DNA of 64,000 bases from Buttiauxella gaviniae (GCF_040786275.1 NZ_JBFMVT010000002.1:2852001-2916000), one strand, 5' to 3'; shown: positions 49,946 to 60,853, counted from the first letter of the stretch. Numbers and translations are program-made. Notes: generated by a model not told the origin, from the sequence alone.

Positions 49946-50923
49946 ATGGCATGCGGTGAGTTTTCCTTAATTGCCCGTTATTTTGATCGCGTAAGAAGTT
50001 CTCGCCGCGATGTGGAAACCGGAATTGGCGATGATTGTGCATTGCTGACGGTCGCCGAGAAGCAGCTATTAGCGATAAGTACCGATACGCTTGTCTCGGG
50101 CATTCATTTCCTGCCGGATATTGACCCGCGCGATTTGGGCTACAAAGCGCTGGCGGTGAATTTAAGTGATTTGGCTGCCATGGGTGCCGATCCGAGCTGG
50201 TTGACGCTCGCTATTACTCTTCCTGAAGTTGATGAAAGCTGGCTTGCAGCCTTCAGCGACAGTCTGTTTGAACAACTCGACTATTACGATATGCAGCTGA
50301 TTGGCGGCGATACCACGCGTGGCCCGCTCTCCATGACGCTCGGCATTCATGGTCTGGTGCCGGTTGGCCGTGCCCTTAAACGAAGCGGTGCGCGTCCGGG
50401 CGACTGGATTTATGTCACCGGTACACCGGGTGATAGCGCTGCTGGCCTGGCGATTTTGCAGGAACGTTTAACCGTTGAAGATCCGCAGCAAGCTGCATGG
50501 CTGAAAAAACGCCATTTGCGACCAACGCCGCGAATTCTGCATGGCCAGGCGCTGCGTGATTTGGCGAGCAGCGCGATTGATCTTTCTGACGGTTTGATTT
50601 CCGATTTAGGTCATATCCTCAAAGCCAGTGAGTGCGGGGCGCGAATCGATCTCGATTCCCTGCCATATTCTGAAGCCATGAAAGCTAACGTGAATCCCGA
50701 GCAGGCGATGCAATGGGCGCTTTCTGGTGGAGAAGATTACGAATTGTGCTTTACCGTGCCCGAGCTAAACCGTGGTGCGCTGGACGTGGCTATTGGCAAT
50801 CTTGGGATTCCCTTTACCTGCATCGGCCAGGTTGGGCCGGAGTCAGAAGGGCTACAATTTTTCCAGGATGGTAAACCGGTAAAGCTGAATTTAAAAGGAT
50901 ACGACCACTTTGCTCCGCTCTAA
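49946..50923 (+). CDS. thiL: ThiL, thiamine-monophosphate kinase
   Basis: A 325-residue PurM-like kinase that makes thiamine pyrophosphate. Landmarks are [19 protein letters not shown] with its metal-binding aspartates, [23 protein letters not shown] and GGEDYELCF. Length equals E. coli. A strong terminator and an ERIC palindrome separate it from nusB, so it may depend on its own promoter. It overlaps pgpA by 14 bases. Confidence 0.97.
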   Translation: MACGEFSLIARYFDRVRSSRRDVETGIGDDCALLTVAEKQLLAISTDTLVSGIHFLPDIDPRDLGYKALAVNLSDLAAMGADPSWLTLAITLPEVDESWLAAFSDSLFEQLDYYDMQLIGGDTTRGPLSMTLGIHGLVPVGRALKRSGARPGDWIYVTGTPGDSAAGLAILQERLTVEDPQQAAWLKKRHLRPTPRILHGQALRDLASSAIDLSDGLISDLGHILKASECGARIDLDSLPYSEAMKANVNPEQAMQWALSGGEDYELCFTVPELNRGALDVAIGNLGIPFTCIGQVGPESEGLQFFQDGKPVKLNLKGYDHFAPL

Positions 50924-51416
50924 AGATGTGGCTAAAAGCCGTCTCAAGCTCAGCAATCCCTGGCATTTACTCGCTACGGGTTTCGGTAGCGGGCTAAGCC
51001 CGATTATGCCGGGAACGGTGGGGTCGCTTGCGGCAATCCCATTCTGGTATGGCATGACATTTTTGCCATTGCAGCTTTATTCGCTGGTGATAATGGTCGG
51101 TATTTGTATCGGGGTTTATCTTTGCCACCAGACCGCACGCGACATGGGCGTTCATGACCACGGCAGTATCGTGTGGGATGAGTTCATCGGCATGTGGATT
51201 ACCCTGATGGCGCTGCCAACGAATGACTGGCGTTGGGTTGCGGCCGGTTTTGTTGTCTTCCGTATTCTTGATATCTGGAAGCCGTGGCCGATTCGCTGGT
51301 TTGACCGCAATGTGCATGGCGGGATGGGCATTATGGTAGATGACATCATCGCAGGCGTTATCTCTGCGGGGATAATCTATGTCATTGGGCACCACTGGCC
51401 CATCGGGCTATTTTGA
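50910..51416 (+). CDS. pgpA: PgpA, phosphatidylglycerophosphatase A
   Basis: A 168-residue inner-membrane enzyme that dephosphorylates PGP to phosphatidylglycerol. The active-site regions [19 protein letters not shown] and [15 protein letters not shown] are intact, and at least three membrane helices are visible. The ATG found in E. coli appears as ACG here (50901), so the likely start is TTG at 50910, about 10 bases after AAAGGA and inside the end of thiL. This shortens the N-terminus by a few residues. Confidence 0.92.
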   Translation: MLRSKDVAKSRLKLSNPWHLLATGFGSGLSPIMPGTVGSLAAIPFWYGMTFLPLQLYSLVIMVGICIGVYLCHQTARDMGVHDHGSIVWDEFIGMWITLMALPTNDWRWVAAGFVVFRILDIWKPWPIRWFDRNVHGGMGIMVDDIIAGVISAGIIYVIGHHWPIGLF

Positions 51417-51419
51417 TTT

Positions 51420-51450
51420 AAAAACGCTCCCTGCCTCAGGGAGCGTTTTA
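51420..51450. terminator. bidirectional terminator between pgpA and yajO
   Basis: A 13-bp stem (AAAACGCTCCCTG / CAGGGAGCGTTTT) with a 3-nt loop lies between the converging stops and gives T tracts on both strands. Confidence 0.92.
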
Positions 51451-51455
51451 GTCGG

Positions 51456-52430
51456 CTACTTAAATCCTACTTTTTCATGCGGCTGGTAAACTGTCTCCAG
51501 CTCCGCAATCTCTTCCGGTTTCAGCGTTAAATCTACCGCACCCAGCAAGTCATCCAACTGATGTTCACGAGACACGCCAATAATCGGCGCGGCCACGCCT
51601 GGTTTGCTTAACAGCCAGGCCAGCGCGACCTGTGCACGCGACACACCTCTATCTGCCGCTACATTCGCCAGACGCTCGGCAATCAGGGCATCGTTATCTG
51701 CGCTTGCGTCATAGAGATTTTTACCGACCTCATCGGATACTGAGCGCGCGGTAGTATCGCCCCACGGACGGGTCAGTTTGCCTCGCGCCAACGGGCTCCA
51801 TGGGATCACCGCAACCCCTTGCTCGTAGCATAGCGGCAGCATGTCGAGCTCTTCTTCGCGGTAAAGTAAGTTGTAGTGATCCTGCATGGTGACGAAACGC
51901 GCCCAACCGTGCTGATCCTGCAATGCCAGCGCCTGAGCGAACTGTGCGCTGTGCATGGATGATGCGCCGATATAGCGCGCTTTACCCGCTTTCACCACGT
52001 CATTAAGCGCCTCAAGCGTCTCTTCAATCGGTGTGTTGTAGTCCCAGCGGTGGATTTGCAGCAGATCGACATAATCGGTTCCCAGGCGACGCAGGCTGTC
52101 ATCGATTGAACGCAGTATCTGCGCCCGCGAAAGGCCCTCGGGTAAATCACCGACCTGAAAATAAACTTTGGTGGCGAGAACGGCATCTTCACGTCGCATA
52201 AAATCTTTCAGCGCACGCCCGACAATCTCTTCGCTGCTACCGTCGGAATAGCTGTTGGCGGTATCAAAGAAATTAATGCCGTTATCAATGGCGTGTTTGA
52301 TGATGAGGCGGCTGCTCTCTTCGGGAAGGGTCCAGGCGTGATTGCCACGGTCTGGCTCACCAAAGGTCATACAACCCAGGCAAAGACGGGAAACCTTGAG
52401 ATCTGTTTTTCCTAACGTGTTGTATTGCAT
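51456..52430 (-). CDS. yajO: YajO, aldo-keto reductase
   Basis: A 324-residue TIM-barrel reductase. The catalytic tyrosine lies in FFDTANSYSDGSSEEIVG, the lysine in VLATKVYF and the histidine in LLQIHRWDYN. The C-terminal NADPH-binding stretch is VAAPIIGVSREHQL. E. coli YajO (324 residues) has been implicated in making thiamine pathway or xylulose-type intermediates; its physiological substrate is not settled. It lies between pgpA and dxs in the E. coli order, on the dxs strand. Confidence 0.95.
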   Translation of the reverse strand: MQYNTLGKTDLKVSRLCLGCMTFGEPDRGNHAWTLPEESSRLIIKHAIDNGINFFDTANSYSDGSSEEIVGRALKDFMRREDAVLATKVYFQVGDLPEGLSRAQILRSIDDSLRRLGTDYVDLLQIHRWDYNTPIEETLEALNDVVKAGKARYIGASSMHSAQFAQALALQDQHGWARFVTMQDHYNLLYREEELDMLPLCYEQGVAVIPWSPLARGKLTRPWGDTTARSVSDEVGKNLYDASADNDALIAERLANVAADRGVSRAQVALAWLLSKPGVAAPIIGVSREHQLDDLLGAVDLTLKPEEIAELETVYQPHEKVGFK

Positions 52431-52485
52431 GGTTCCACTCCAGTTATGCAGAATACTTTAAGCATAGCAGGAGTGGAGGAGGGGA

Positions 52486-54348
52486 TTATTTAAGCCAGTC
52501 GCGGATTTTCGTTTCCATACCGTTTGCATCAAGGCCGATAGCGGTGCGCGCTTCTTCCTGTGAGCCTTGCGGAATGAAGTAATCTGGTAAACCGATATTC
52601 AGCACGGGAACGACTTTACGGTTTGCCATTAGCACTTCGTTTACGCCGCTACCCGCACCGCCGATAACCGCATTTTCTTCAATGGTCACAAGCGATTCGT
52701 GGCTGGCAGCCAGCTCAAGAATCAGAGCCTCATCAAGCGGCTTCACAAAACGCATATCGACCAGCGTGGCATTAAGGGATTGCGCTACCGCTTCGGCTTC
52801 AGGAAGTAAAGTCCCGAAGTTCAGCAGGGCGATTTTCTCACCTTCACGTTTCTTCACGCCTTTACCGATGGGTAGTGATTCCAGTGGTTGCAACTCAGTA
52901 CCCGTACCGTTGCCACGAGGGTAACGCACGGCGGATGGGCCTTCATTATAGTGATAACCGGTATGCAGCATCTGGCGGCATTCGTTCTCATCGCTTGGCG
53001 TCATGATGACCATTTCAGGAATGCAGCGTAGGAAGGAGATGTCGAACGCGCCCTGGTGGGTTTGCCCGTCTGCACCCACGATACCTGCGCGATCTATTGC
53101 AAATAAGACAGGCAGTTTCTGGATAGCAACGTCGTGAATCACCTGATCGTAGGCGCGTTGCAGGAAGGTCGAATAAATCGCGACGACCGGTTTATACCCG
53201 CCAATGGCAAGGCCTGCGGCAAAAGTCACGGCGTGCTGTTCAGCGATAGCGACATCAAAATATTGCGACGGGTACTGGCGCGAAAACTCAACCATGCCTG
53301 AACCTTCGCGCATGGCTGGCGTAATTGCCATTAGCTTGTCGTCTCTGGCCGCCGTTTCGCATAGCCAGTTGCCGAAGATTTTTGAATAGCTTGGTAGACC
53401 GCCGGACGCTTTCGGCAGCGTTCCGCTTTGCGGGTCAAACTTAGGCACCGCGTGGAAACTTATCGGGTCTTTTTCGGCAGGCGCGTAACCACGGCCTTTT
53501 TTGGTCATGATGTGCAGGAACTGCGGGCCAGTCAGGTCACGCATGTTTTTAAGCGTATTCACCAGCCCGAGAACATCATGCCCATCGACAGGGCCAATAT
53601 AGTTAAAGCCCAGCTCTTCAAATAAGGTACCCGGAACTACCATGCCTTTCAGGTGCTCTTCGGTACGCTTGAGCAATTCTTTAATTGGCGGCACGCCAGA
53701 GAACACTTTCTTCCCCCCTTCACGTAGTGAAGAGTAGAGTTTGCCGGAAAGCAACTGCGCGAGGTGATTGTTCAATGCGCCAACGTTCTCGGAAATCGAC
53801 ATTTCGTTGTCGTTGAGAATCACGAGCATATTTGGGCGAATATCACCCGCATGGTTCATCGCTTCAAATGCCATACCTGCGGTAATGGCCCCATCGCCAA
53901 TCACACAGACTGTGCGACGGTTTTTGCCTTCTTTTTCGGCGGCTACGGCAATGCCAATTCCCGCGCTAATTGAAGTAGACGAGTGGCCGACGCTCAACAC
54001 GTCATATTCACTTTCGGCACGCCACGGGAAGGGGTGCAAGCCACCTTTCTGCCGGATGGTGCCAATTTTGTCACGACGGCCAGTAATGATTTTATGCGGA
54101 TAAGCCTGATGACCGACATCCCAGATTAACTGGTCGAATGGCGTGTTATACACATAGTGAAGCGCCACAGTCAGTTCTACTGTGCCAAGGCCAGAGGCAA
54201 AGTGCCCGCTGGAGCGGCTTACGCTATCGAGCAAATAGCGACGCAGTTCGTCGCAAAGTTTCGGTAAGCTCTCTTTTGGCAACAGGCGTAGCTCGGGGGC
54301 TGATTCCACCAGTGCGAGGGTCGGGTATTTGGCAATATCAAAACTCAT
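52486..54348 (-). CDS. dxs: Dxs, 1-deoxy-D-xylulose-5-phosphate synthase
   Basis: A 620-residue thiamine-dependent transketolase-like enzyme that starts the MEP isoprenoid pathway and feeds thiamine and pyridoxal synthesis. Landmarks are [12 protein letters not shown], the TPP/metal motif [15 protein letters not shown]…LNDNEMSIS, and [14 protein letters not shown] in the pyrimidine domain. I start at 54348 ([10 protein letters not shown]), giving the E. coli length; an upstream start at 54378 lies in an ERIC-like remnant. It is the last gene of xseB-ispA-dxs. Confidence 0.97.
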   Translation of the reverse strand: MSFDIAKYPTLALVESAPELRLLPKESLPKLCDELRRYLLDSVSRSSGHFASGLGTVELTVALHYVYNTPFDQLIWDVGHQAYPHKIITGRRDKIGTIRQKGGLHPFPWRAESEYDVLSVGHSSTSISAGIGIAVAAEKEGKNRRTVCVIGDGAITAGMAFEAMNHAGDIRPNMLVILNDNEMSISENVGALNNHLAQLLSGKLYSSLREGGKKVFSGVPPIKELLKRTEEHLKGMVVPGTLFEELGFNYIGPVDGHDVLGLVNTLKNMRDLTGPQFLHIMTKKGRGYAPAEKDPISFHAVPKFDPQSGTLPKASGGLPSYSKIFGNWLCETAARDDKLMAITPAMREGSGMVEFSRQYPSQYFDVAIAEQHAVTFAAGLAIGGYKPVVAIYSTFLQRAYDQVIHDVAIQKLPVLFAIDRAGIVGADGQTHQGAFDISFLRCIPEMVIMTPSDENECRQMLHTGYHYNEGPSAVRYPRGNGTGTELQPLESLPIGKGVKKREGEKIALLNFGTLLPEAEAVAQSLNATLVDMRFVKPLDEALILELAASHESLVTIEENAVIGGAGSGVNEVLMANRKVVPVLNIGLPDYFIPQGSQEEARTAIGLDANGMETKIRDWLK

Positions 54349-54368
54349 TAGAAACTCATCGTGGTGTT

Positions 54369-54410
54369 TACCCATCATCCTTCAAGGCTGCGCCTGAATG
54401 CCAAAGGGTA
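54369..54410. repeat. degenerate ERIC-like remnant between ispA and dxs
   Basis: TACCCATCATCCTTCAAGGC at the left and TTGGCATTC…GGGTA-type arms at the right resemble joined ERIC ends with the middle deleted, similar in layout to the nusB-thiL palindrome but decayed. It lies within 21 bases of the dxs start codon. Confidence 0.5.
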
Positions 54411-54419
54411 AGTTAATAA

Positions 54420-55319
54420 TTATTTATCACGTTGGATTATATAGCTTGCTAACGCTTCCAGTGCGGTAGTGTCTAACGACTGGTGAGCCAAGCCTTCCAG
54501 CGCCCGGAGAGATTCCTGGTAGAGATCCCATGCTTTGGTTTTGGCATTTTCTAGCCCAAGCAGCGCCGGGTAGGTGCTTTTGCCGAGTTGTTGATCGGCA
54601 CCCTGACGTTTACCCAGTGTAGCGGTATCGCCGATAACGTCGAGAATATCGTCCTGAACCTGGAATGCCAGCCCGATACTTTCCGCATAATGGTCAAGCA
54701 AGGGCAGGGCGTTACGGCCCGCTTCACCGGCGCTCAATGCGCCCATGCGCACCGCCGCACGAATTAATGCCCCGGTCTTATGGCGATGAATACGCTCAAG
54801 GCTTTGCAGATCCACATGCTTGCCTTCTGCTTCCAGATCTAACGCCTGGCCGCCACACATTCCGGCAACGCCGCTGGCGCTCGCCAGTTCTTTAACCATC
54901 AAGAGTCGGTCTGCAATAGCGACGCCAGGCATTGGTGCATCACTAAGTATAGAAAACGCCAACGTTTGTAGGGCATCTCCGGCTAAAATGGCGCTCGCTT
55001 CACCGAATTTTATATGGCAGGTTGGCTGCCCACGACGTAAATCGTCGTCGTCCATGGCGGGTAAATCGTCATGAATCAATGAGTAAGCATGAATGCATTC
55101 CACCGCCGCTGCGGGTGCATCCAGCGCTTCTTGCGTTACGCCAAACATTTCCCCGGTCGCATAGACCAGAAACGGGCGGAGTCTCTTACCGCCCAATAGT
55201 GCGCCATAGTGCATTGCCTCAACCAGAGGAGTGTTCTGAAACGGTAGCGGTGCCAGAAAACGCAGCAGCGCATCGTTGGCCCGCTCGGCGTGGGCCTGCA
55301 ACTGATGGTTAAAATCCAT
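54420..55319 (-). CDS. ispA: IspA, farnesyl diphosphate synthase
   Basis: A 299-residue prenyltransferase (E. coli 299). The first aspartate-rich motif is DDLPAMDDDDLRRG, the second is QVQDDILDVIGD, and GGKRLRPFL binds the substrate phosphate. It makes the C15 precursor for quinones and undecaprenyl phosphate. Its ATG directly abuts the xseB stop, indicating coupled translation. Confidence 0.97.
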   Translation of the reverse strand: MDFNHQLQAHAERANDALLRFLAPLPFQNTPLVEAMHYGALLGGKRLRPFLVYATGEMFGVTQEALDAPAAAVECIHAYSLIHDDLPAMDDDDLRRGQPTCHIKFGEASAILAGDALQTLAFSILSDAPMPGVAIADRLLMVKELASASGVAGMCGGQALDLEAEGKHVDLQSLERIHRHKTGALIRAAVRMGALSAGEAGRNALPLLDHYAESIGLAFQVQDDILDVIGDTATLGKRQGADQQLGKSTYPALLGLENAKTKAWDLYQESLRALEGLAHQSLDTTALEALASYIIQRDK

Positions 55320-55562
55320 TTACTCGTTATCCGGGGTAAAAGGCTTGAGTGGGGCGTCTTCGCTATCATTTAGCAGGATTTGCACGCGTTGCTCTGCCTG
55401 CTGCAGTTTCACCTGACCCTGGCGCGCAAGCTGTACGCCACGTTCAAATTCATTTAACGCTTCATCGAGCGCTAAATCTCCGCTCTCGAGACGAGTAACA
55501 ATCTGCTCAAGCTCCACAAGCGCAGTTTCAAAACTGGCCGGGACTTCGGTTTTTTTCGGCAT
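55320..55562 (-). CDS. xseB: XseB, exonuclease VII small subunit
   Basis: An 80-residue helical protein (E. coli 80) with the family core [38 protein letters not shown]. Several copies coat one XseA subunit in exonuclease VII, which degrades single-stranded DNA. It heads the xseB-ispA-dxs operon and is divergent from thiI. Confidence 0.97.
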   Translation of the reverse strand: MPKKTEVPASFETALVELEQIVTRLESGDLALDEALNEFERGVQLARQGQVKLQQAEQRVQILLNDSEDAPLKPFTPDNE

Positions 55563-55757
55563 AGTGAATGTCTGACTCTACTGTTTTTTCGACCCTGCAA
55601 TGGTAGCGGAGTCATTTGTCTAACGCTATGGCAAGCTGTTAGTGATATACTTTTGCGCCTCGGATGTAACGGCGCTACTGCCGCTGCAATTCTTTAAGTC
55701 TTTCAGCCCGCATGGATCATCATGTCATGCCTGGCTCACCAACGAATCATGAGCGCC

Positions 55758-57206
55758 ATGAAGTTTATCATTAAATTGTTCCCGGAAATCACAATCAAGA
55801 GTCAATCTGTGCGCATACGCTTTATTAAGATGCTCACCGGGAACATTCGCAACGTTTTAAAACACTACGATGAAGATCTGGCGGTTGTTCGCCACTGGGA
55901 CAACATTGAAGTTCGCGCTAAAGATGAAAATCAGCGTATCGCCATTCGCGAAGCGCTGACCCGTATTCCAGGTATTCACCATATTCTGGAAGTTGAAGAT
56001 GTGCCGTTTACCGATTTACACAATATCTTCGAGCAGGCGCTGGAACTTTATCGCGAACAACTGGAAGGCAAAACCTTCTGTGTGCGTGTGAAACGTCGTG
56101 GTAAGCATGAGTTTAGCTCGATTGAAGTTGAGCGTTATGTTGGTGGCGGCCTGAATCAGCACATTGAATCGGCGCGCGTAAAACTGACCAAACCGGATGT
56201 AACGGTTAACCTGGAAATTGAAAACGATCGCCTGCTGTTGGTTAAAGGGCGTTACGAAGGTATCGGCGGCTTCCCGATTGGTACGCAAGAAGATGTGCTG
56301 TCGCTGATTTCCGGTGGTTTCGACTCCGGCGTTTCCAGCTACATGCTGATGCGTCGCGGTTGCCGCGTGCATTACTGCTTCTTTAACCTCGGCGGTGCTG
56401 CGCACGAAATCGGCGTTAAACAAGTGGCGCACTATTTGTGGAACCGCTTTGGTAGCTCCCACCGCGTGCGTTTCGTGGCAATTAACTTCGAACCGGTTGT
56501 GGGTGAAATCCTCGAGAAAGTCGAAGATGGCCAAATGGGCGTGGTGCTCAAGCGTATGTTTGTGCGTGCGGCTTCTAAAGTGGCAGAGCGTTATGGCGTG
56601 CAGGCCTTAGTGACCGGTGAAGCACTGGGCCAGGTTTCCAGCCAGACGCTGACGAACTTGCGTTTAATCGACAACGTTTCCGATACGCTGATTCTGCGCC
56701 CGCTTATCTCTCACGATAAAGAGCACATCATCGATTTGGCACGTGAAATCGGTACCGCTGATTTCGCGCGTACCATGCCGGAATACTGCGGCGTTATTTC
56801 GAAAAGCCCAACCGTAAAAGCGGTAAAAGCGAAGATTGAAGCCGAAGAAGCTAACTTTGATTTCTCGATACTCGATCGCGTTGTTGAAGAAGCGACGAAT
56901 ATCGATATTCGCGAAATCGCCAATCAGACCAAAGAAGTCGTGACGGAAGTAGAAACCGTTGGCGAATTTGGCCCGAATGATGTGCTGTTGGATATTCGTT
57001 CTATCGACGAGCAAGACGAGAAGCCATTTAAGCCAGAAGGTGTAGAGGTCGCATCACTGCCGTTCTACAAACTGAGCACCAAATTTGGCGATTTGGACCA
57101 GAGTAAAAACTATTTGCTGTGGTGCGAACGTGGCGTTATGAGCCGTTTGCAGGCGCTGTATTTGCGTGAGCAAGGGTTTAATAACGTGAAGGTTTACCGG
57201 GCTTAA
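55758..57206 (+). CDS. thiI: ThiI, tRNA 4-thiouridine synthase/sulfur carrier
   Basis: A 482-residue enzyme used for s4U8 in tRNA and for the thiazole of thiamine. It has an N-terminal ferredoxin-like and THUMP region (about 1-165), the PP-loop [10 protein letters not shown], and a C-terminal rhodanese domain with the persulfide cysteine in [10 protein letters not shown] (near 456). I start at 55758 ([11 protein letters not shown]), giving the E. coli length; the frame is open 12 codons further upstream. Confidence 0.97.
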   Translation: MKFIIKLFPEITIKSQSVRIRFIKMLTGNIRNVLKHYDEDLAVVRHWDNIEVRAKDENQRIAIREALTRIPGIHHILEVEDVPFTDLHNIFEQALELYREQLEGKTFCVRVKRRGKHEFSSIEVERYVGGGLNQHIESARVKLTKPDVTVNLEIENDRLLLVKGRYEGIGGFPIGTQEDVLSLISGGFDSGVSSYMLMRRGCRVHYCFFNLGGAAHEIGVKQVAHYLWNRFGSSHRVRFVAINFEPVVGEILEKVEDGQMGVVLKRMFVRAASKVAERYGVQALVTGEALGQVSSQTLTNLRLIDNVSDTLILRPLISHDKEHIIDLAREIGTADFARTMPEYCGVISKSPTVKAVKAKIEAEEANFDFSILDRVVEEATNIDIREIANQTKEVVTEVETVGEFGPNDVLLDIRSIDEQDEKPFKPEGVEVASLPFYKLSTKFGDLDQSKNYLLWCERGVMSRLQALYLREQGFNNVKVYRA

Positions 57207-57230
57207 TTAGTACACTTTCGCTCTGGCTCG

Positions 57231-57311
57231 GACCCCACCCCAGCCCTCCCCTTTCCAGGGGAGGTAGCAGTTAACTCCTCCACCTGGCAAGGGGGAGGCT
57301 GGGTGGGGGTC
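57231..57311. repeat. intact 81-bp palindromic repeat between thiI and yajL
   Basis: GACCCCACCCCAGCCC… and …GGCTGGGTGGGGGTC form the outer arms, with inner CTCCCCTTTCCAGGGGAG and CTCCACCTGGCAAGGGGGAG hairpins. The second copy, in reverse orientation, is split by the insertion sequence at 36790-38071. It overlaps the yajL stop codon and can serve as a transcript end for both convergent genes. Confidence 0.88.
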
Positions 57312-57903
57312 AGTAATCCCTGTAACTATAAATTCCCGCCGCCATCACCAACTGCTGTGACACTTCATGGGCCTTTTCGCGGCTCACCAACAAATCGATC
57401 ATCTTCAGTGCAAAATCAATCGCCGTACCTGGCCCCTGGCTGGTTAGCAGATTAAAACGCGGATCCCAGACAATACGCTTATCCTGCCACTGGGCTTCGG
57501 GAATGGTTTCTTTCAAACCCGGAAAACCGGTCATATTCGCGCCGGGGAACAGGTCGTGCGGAACCAGAACCGTACCCGCTGCGGCACAAATAGCGGCAAC
57601 AATTCGCCCTGATAAATGGAACTGACGAACAGTTTCAACCAATAATGGGCTATCGCGGAAACACTCCGCGCCTTTTAAGCCGCCAGGCAGAACGATGATA
57701 TCGAACTCGCCGTCTGCGACTTCAACCAGCGGTGCATCGGCCAGCAGTTTTACGCCACGCGAGCAGGTAATCGTCAGGTTTCCGTCACTCGCAACGCTCG
57801 CTGTGGTGACGCTAATTCCGCCGCGAACCAGAAGATCGATAGTGGTAACGGCTTCGGTTTCTTCAGTTCCAGGAGCCAGGCAAACCAGTGCTTGAGCGCT
57901 CAT
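57310..57903 (-). CDS. yajL: YajL, DJ-1/PfpI-family protein chaperone/deglycase
   Basis: A 197-residue DJ-1-like protein with the oxidation-sensitive cysteine in AAICAAAG and the conserved glutamate in [17 protein letters not shown]. coli YajL (196 residues) protects proteins under oxidative stress; deglycase activity has been proposed. I start at 57903 because AAGGAGA sits seven bases before that ATG, whereas it nearly abuts the ATG at 57909. The gene overlaps panE by 41 bases. Its stop lies in the palindromic repeat, and the last residues (SYRDY) differ from E. coli. Confidence 0.94.
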   Translation of the reverse strand: MSAQALVCLAPGTEETEAVTTIDLLVRGGISVTTASVASDGNLTITCSRGVKLLADAPLVEVADGEFDIIVLPGGLKGAECFRDSPLLVETVRQFHLSGRIVAAICAAAGTVLVPHDLFPGANMTGFPGLKETIPEAQWQDKRIVWDPRFNLLTSQGPGTAIDFALKMIDLLVSREKAHEVSQQLVMAAGIYSYRDY

Positions 57904-58777
57904 ATTCATTCTCCTTACGCTTTATCAGCTCATACAAGCGGCTGTTCACCGGCACAGAAAGGCCATGGGCGCGCGCGCGTTGCAGTAAATAACCAGTAAT
58001 GTAATCAATCTCTGTGTGACGTTGCACCCGCACGTCTTGCAGCATCGACGAAATATTTGCCCCTGTACTTTCGATAACCTCACCGACGTAATAAAGCAGT
58101 GCTTCGGCTGAGGTATGATGCCCTTCGCGCTCCATCACCTGCGCAACTTCTTGGCAAATATCACTTATTTTGTCCTGATGATGAATTAACTCACCGTTCG
58201 GGCAATTGTAGAGTGCCGTTAACGGGTTTATCACACAGTTTACCGCCAGCTTTTTCCAGCTCGCAGCCATAATATTATTGTGCCAGGCCATCTCCGGTAG
58301 CGCGTGGTGTAATTCATCTGCGAGAAAACTAAAATCGTTTCCCGCCGCATTGCCTGGGCCAATATGCGTTGTGCCATTTGCAACGTGAATAATAATCGTG
58401 CCGTCGCGTCGTGCTGCATGTGTGGTAACGCCTGATAACAGCGGTTGGCGTAATGTACGTAGTTCTTCCAGCGTGCCCATGCCGTTATGCAGCAGCAGGA
58501 TAGGGCAGTTATCTGGCAACTTTTCCGCCAGTGCTTTCACGGAACCGGAAACCTGCCAGGCTTTTAGTGTCACCAGTAATAATTTACTGCTGGCGAGAAA
58601 ATCGGGATCGTTAGCCGTCAGCGTTTGATTGAACACGCTGCCATCGGTTTCCACCACGTTGACATGGCAAAATGGCTGTGGCACGCGCAACCATCCCTGG
58701 ACCTCATGTCCTTGCTTATACAGTGATGCCAGCCAGAGTTGGCCGAGTGCACCGCAACCCAGCACGGTGATTTTCAT
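57863..58777 (-). CDS. panE: PanE, 2-dehydropantoate 2-reductase
   Basis: A 304-residue NADPH enzyme of pantothenate synthesis (E. coli 303). It has the Rossmann motif [13 protein letters not shown], the catalytic lysine in [17 protein letters not shown] and the glutamate/asparagine region [15 protein letters not shown]. It is cotranscribed and overlapping with yajL, and divergent from yajQ. Confidence 0.96.
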   Translation of the reverse strand: MKITVLGCGALGQLWLASLYKQGHEVQGWLRVPQPFCHVNVVETDGSVFNQTLTANDPDFLASSKLLLVTLKAWQVSGSVKALAEKLPDNCPILLLHNGMGTLEELRTLRQPLLSGVTTHAARRDGTIIIHVANGTTHIGPGNAAGNDFSFLADELHHALPEMAWHNNIMAASWKKLAVNCVINPLTALYNCPNGELIHHQDKISDICQEVAQVMEREGHHTSAEALLYYVGEVIESTGANISSMLQDVRVQRHTEIDYITGYLLQRARAHGLSVPVNSRLYELIKRKENEYERSSTGLPGSWN

Positions 58778-58914
58778 TTTGCCTCCCCATCTACGTACAA
58801 CGCAGATGTTTTGCTTAATCTATATTATACAGGGCTCTCTACTGCTTTAACGGGTTGTTTTGCGCGGCCCAGCAGGTATTATGCAACGCAACAAAAAGAG
58901 AGGGAGAAGAAAGC

Positions 58915-59406
58915 ATGCCATCTTTTGACATTGTGTCTGAAATTGATATCCAGGAAGTGCGTAACGCGATTGAAAACGCGGAGCGTGAGGTTGCTACTCG
59001 TTTTGACTTCCGTAATGTACCGGCAACATTTGAACTGAATGAGAAAAATCAGTCCATTAAAGTTGCCAGTGAGTCTGATTTCCAGGTTAACCAACTGTTG
59101 GATATCCTTCGCGCCAAGCTGCTCAAGCGTGGTATCGAAGGAGCTTCAATTGATGTGCCGGAGGAATTTGTGCACAGCGGTAAAACCTGGAGCGTGGAAG
59201 CGAAACTCAAGCAGGGTATTGAAGCTGCTATTGCCAAGAAAATTGTGAAGCTGATTAAAGACAGCAAGACCAAGGTTCAGGTGCAGATTCAGGGCGAAGA
59301 ACTGCGTGTGACGGGCAAATCTCGTGACGATTTACAGGCCGCAATGGCGCTGGTTCGTGGCGGGGATTTGGGACAACCGTTCCAGTTTAAGAACTTCCGC
59401 GACTGA
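58915..59406 (+). CDS. yajQ: YajQ, UPF0234 nucleotide-binding protein
   Basis: A 163-residue protein with two ferredoxin-like domains ([53 protein letters not shown]). Homologues bind nucleic acid or cyclic di-GMP. The start at 58915 follows GAGGGAGAAG and gives the E. coli length; the frame extends 20 codons upstream without support. Confidence 0.96.
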   Translation: MPSFDIVSEIDIQEVRNAIENAEREVATRFDFRNVPATFELNEKNQSIKVASESDFQVNQLLDILRAKLLKRGIEGASIDVPEEFVHSGKTWSVEAKLKQGIEAAIAKKIVKLIKDSKTKVQVQIQGEELRVTGKSRDDLQAAMALVRGGDLGQPFQFKNFRD

Positions 59407-59413
59407 TCCTGCT

Positions 59414-59484
59414 GGTGGATGGCGCTCAACGCTTATCCACCCTACGTGTTAAATGTAGGGCAGATAAGCGCAGCGCCACCCGCC
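59414..59484. repeat. REP-like palindrome between yajQ and yajR
   Basis: GGTGGATGGCGCT…CGCTTATCCACCCTAC and GTAGGGCAGATAAGCG…AGCGCCACCC form imperfect arms of about 30 bases around a short loop. Shared arms place it in the same family as the elements at 19585-19700 and 45236-45287. It ends two bases from the yajR stop. Confidence 0.82.
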
Positions 59485-59485
59485 G

Positions 59486-60853
59486 TTACAGCGTTCCTTT
59501 CACCAACTGCTCAATCTCAAAGCGATTGGTCAGCTTGCTGTCTATCTTCACGTAAGCACTACGTTCCTGGGTAATAATATTAACGTCACTCACGCCAGAC
59601 TGAGCCAGCAAACGCTGCTTCAGCGTTTCGTCGTCGGCCACATTATCCGGTAGCTCAATTCGCAGGCTTGCTACATAAGGTGGCTCCGTCATGGTGCTAC
59701 TGACCAAAAGCCACACCATTGCCAGTAATGCACCCGCCAAAAACACCGTTTGCGAATCAAATAAGCCGTCAATCCAGCCCCCCAGTGAGCCGCCAATTGC
59801 TACACCCAAAAACTGGCTGGTGGAGTAAATGCCCATCGCTGTACCCTTGTAACCGGCTGGCGACTCTTTACTGATAAGCGACGGTAAAATGGCTTCCATC
59901 AGGTTAAAGGCGAGGAAGAAGAGCTGAACGCCCAGGACTAATTCCCAGAAGTGCGGGCCGGAACCCCACAGCACGATTTCAGCAATCAGCAACAGCGCCA
60001 CGCAGCCAACGAACACGCGCTTCATGCGGCGTTTAACTTCGGCATAAATAATAAATGGCACCACCGAGGCAAAAGCAATCAGCATGGTACAGAGGTAAAT
60101 TTTCCAGTGTTCTGATGCCGGGAAACCCGCCTGCTCAAGCTGGCCGGGGAGGGCGACAAACGTCGACATCAACATGATGTGCAAACACATGATGCCGAAG
60201 TTCAGCTTCAGCAATTTCGGCTCCGCCAGCACTTTGCTAAAGCAGCCTTTCACCATTCCGGACTCGCGGTTTAGCACATGAGTTTTGGTGTTTGGCACCA
60301 CCCACAGGGTGATTAAAATGCCGCAGCCCGCAAGAATCGCAATCATCCAGAACAGCGCGTTTAAACCAAGGCTGTGGGTGATAATCGGGCCGAGCACCAT
60401 GGCGATAGCAAATGTTACACCGAAACTCACGCCGATAAACGCCATGGCTTTAGTGCGATTCTGTTCACGCGTTAAATCAGAAAGGAGTGCCATTACGGCT
60501 GCGGCAATCGCACCGGAGCCTTGCATGGCTCGCCCGAGGATCACGCCCCAGATAGATTCCGAAAGTGCCGCGATAACGCTCCCGAGAACGAAAATCAGTA
60601 AACCGCCAATAATAAGGGGTTTGCGGCCAATTCTGTCTGAAAGCAGGCCAAAAGGAATTTGAAAGAGCGCCTGCGCCAGGCCATAAATACCGATGGCGAT
60701 ACCAATCAACGCTTCACTTGCGCCCTGTAACGCCATTCCATAGGTAGTAAGAACCGGCAGCACCATAAACATGCCAAGCATGCGCAGTGAAAATACCGTG
60801 CCTAAACCCCACGTCGCACGTAATTCGACGGGCGTCATTTTGTAATCGTTCAT
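59486..60853 (-). CDS. yajR: YajR, MFS transporter with C-terminal YAM domain
   Basis: A 455-residue (E. coli 454) 12-helix proton-coupled facilitator. Motif A is GLLSDRIGRKPLIIGG and motif C is LGPIITHSLG. A ferredoxin-like YAM domain forms the C-terminus (about 390-455, YVASLRIELP…AYVKIDSKLTNRFEIEQL). Its substrate is unknown. I start at the ATG at 60853, which has GAGGTGG at good spacing; the frame also has a GTG two codons earlier. Confidence 0.95.
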   Translation of the reverse strand: MNDYKMTPVELRATWGLGTVFSLRMLGMFMVLPVLTTYGMALQGASEALIGIAIGIYGLAQALFQIPFGLLSDRIGRKPLIIGGLLIFVLGSVIAALSESIWGVILGRAMQGSGAIAAAVMALLSDLTREQNRTKAMAFIGVSFGVTFAIAMVLGPIITHSLGLNALFWMIAILAGCGILITLWVVPNTKTHVLNRESGMVKGCFSKVLAEPKLLKLNFGIMCLHIMLMSTFVALPGQLEQAGFPASEHWKIYLCTMLIAFASVVPFIIYAEVKRRMKRVFVGCVALLLIAEIVLWGSGPHFWELVLGVQLFFLAFNLMEAILPSLISKESPAGYKGTAMGIYSTSQFLGVAIGGSLGGWIDGLFDSQTVFLAGALLAMVWLLVSSTMTEPPYVASLRIELPDNVADDETLKQRLLAQSGVSDVNIITQERSAYVKIDSKLTNRFEIEQLVKGTL

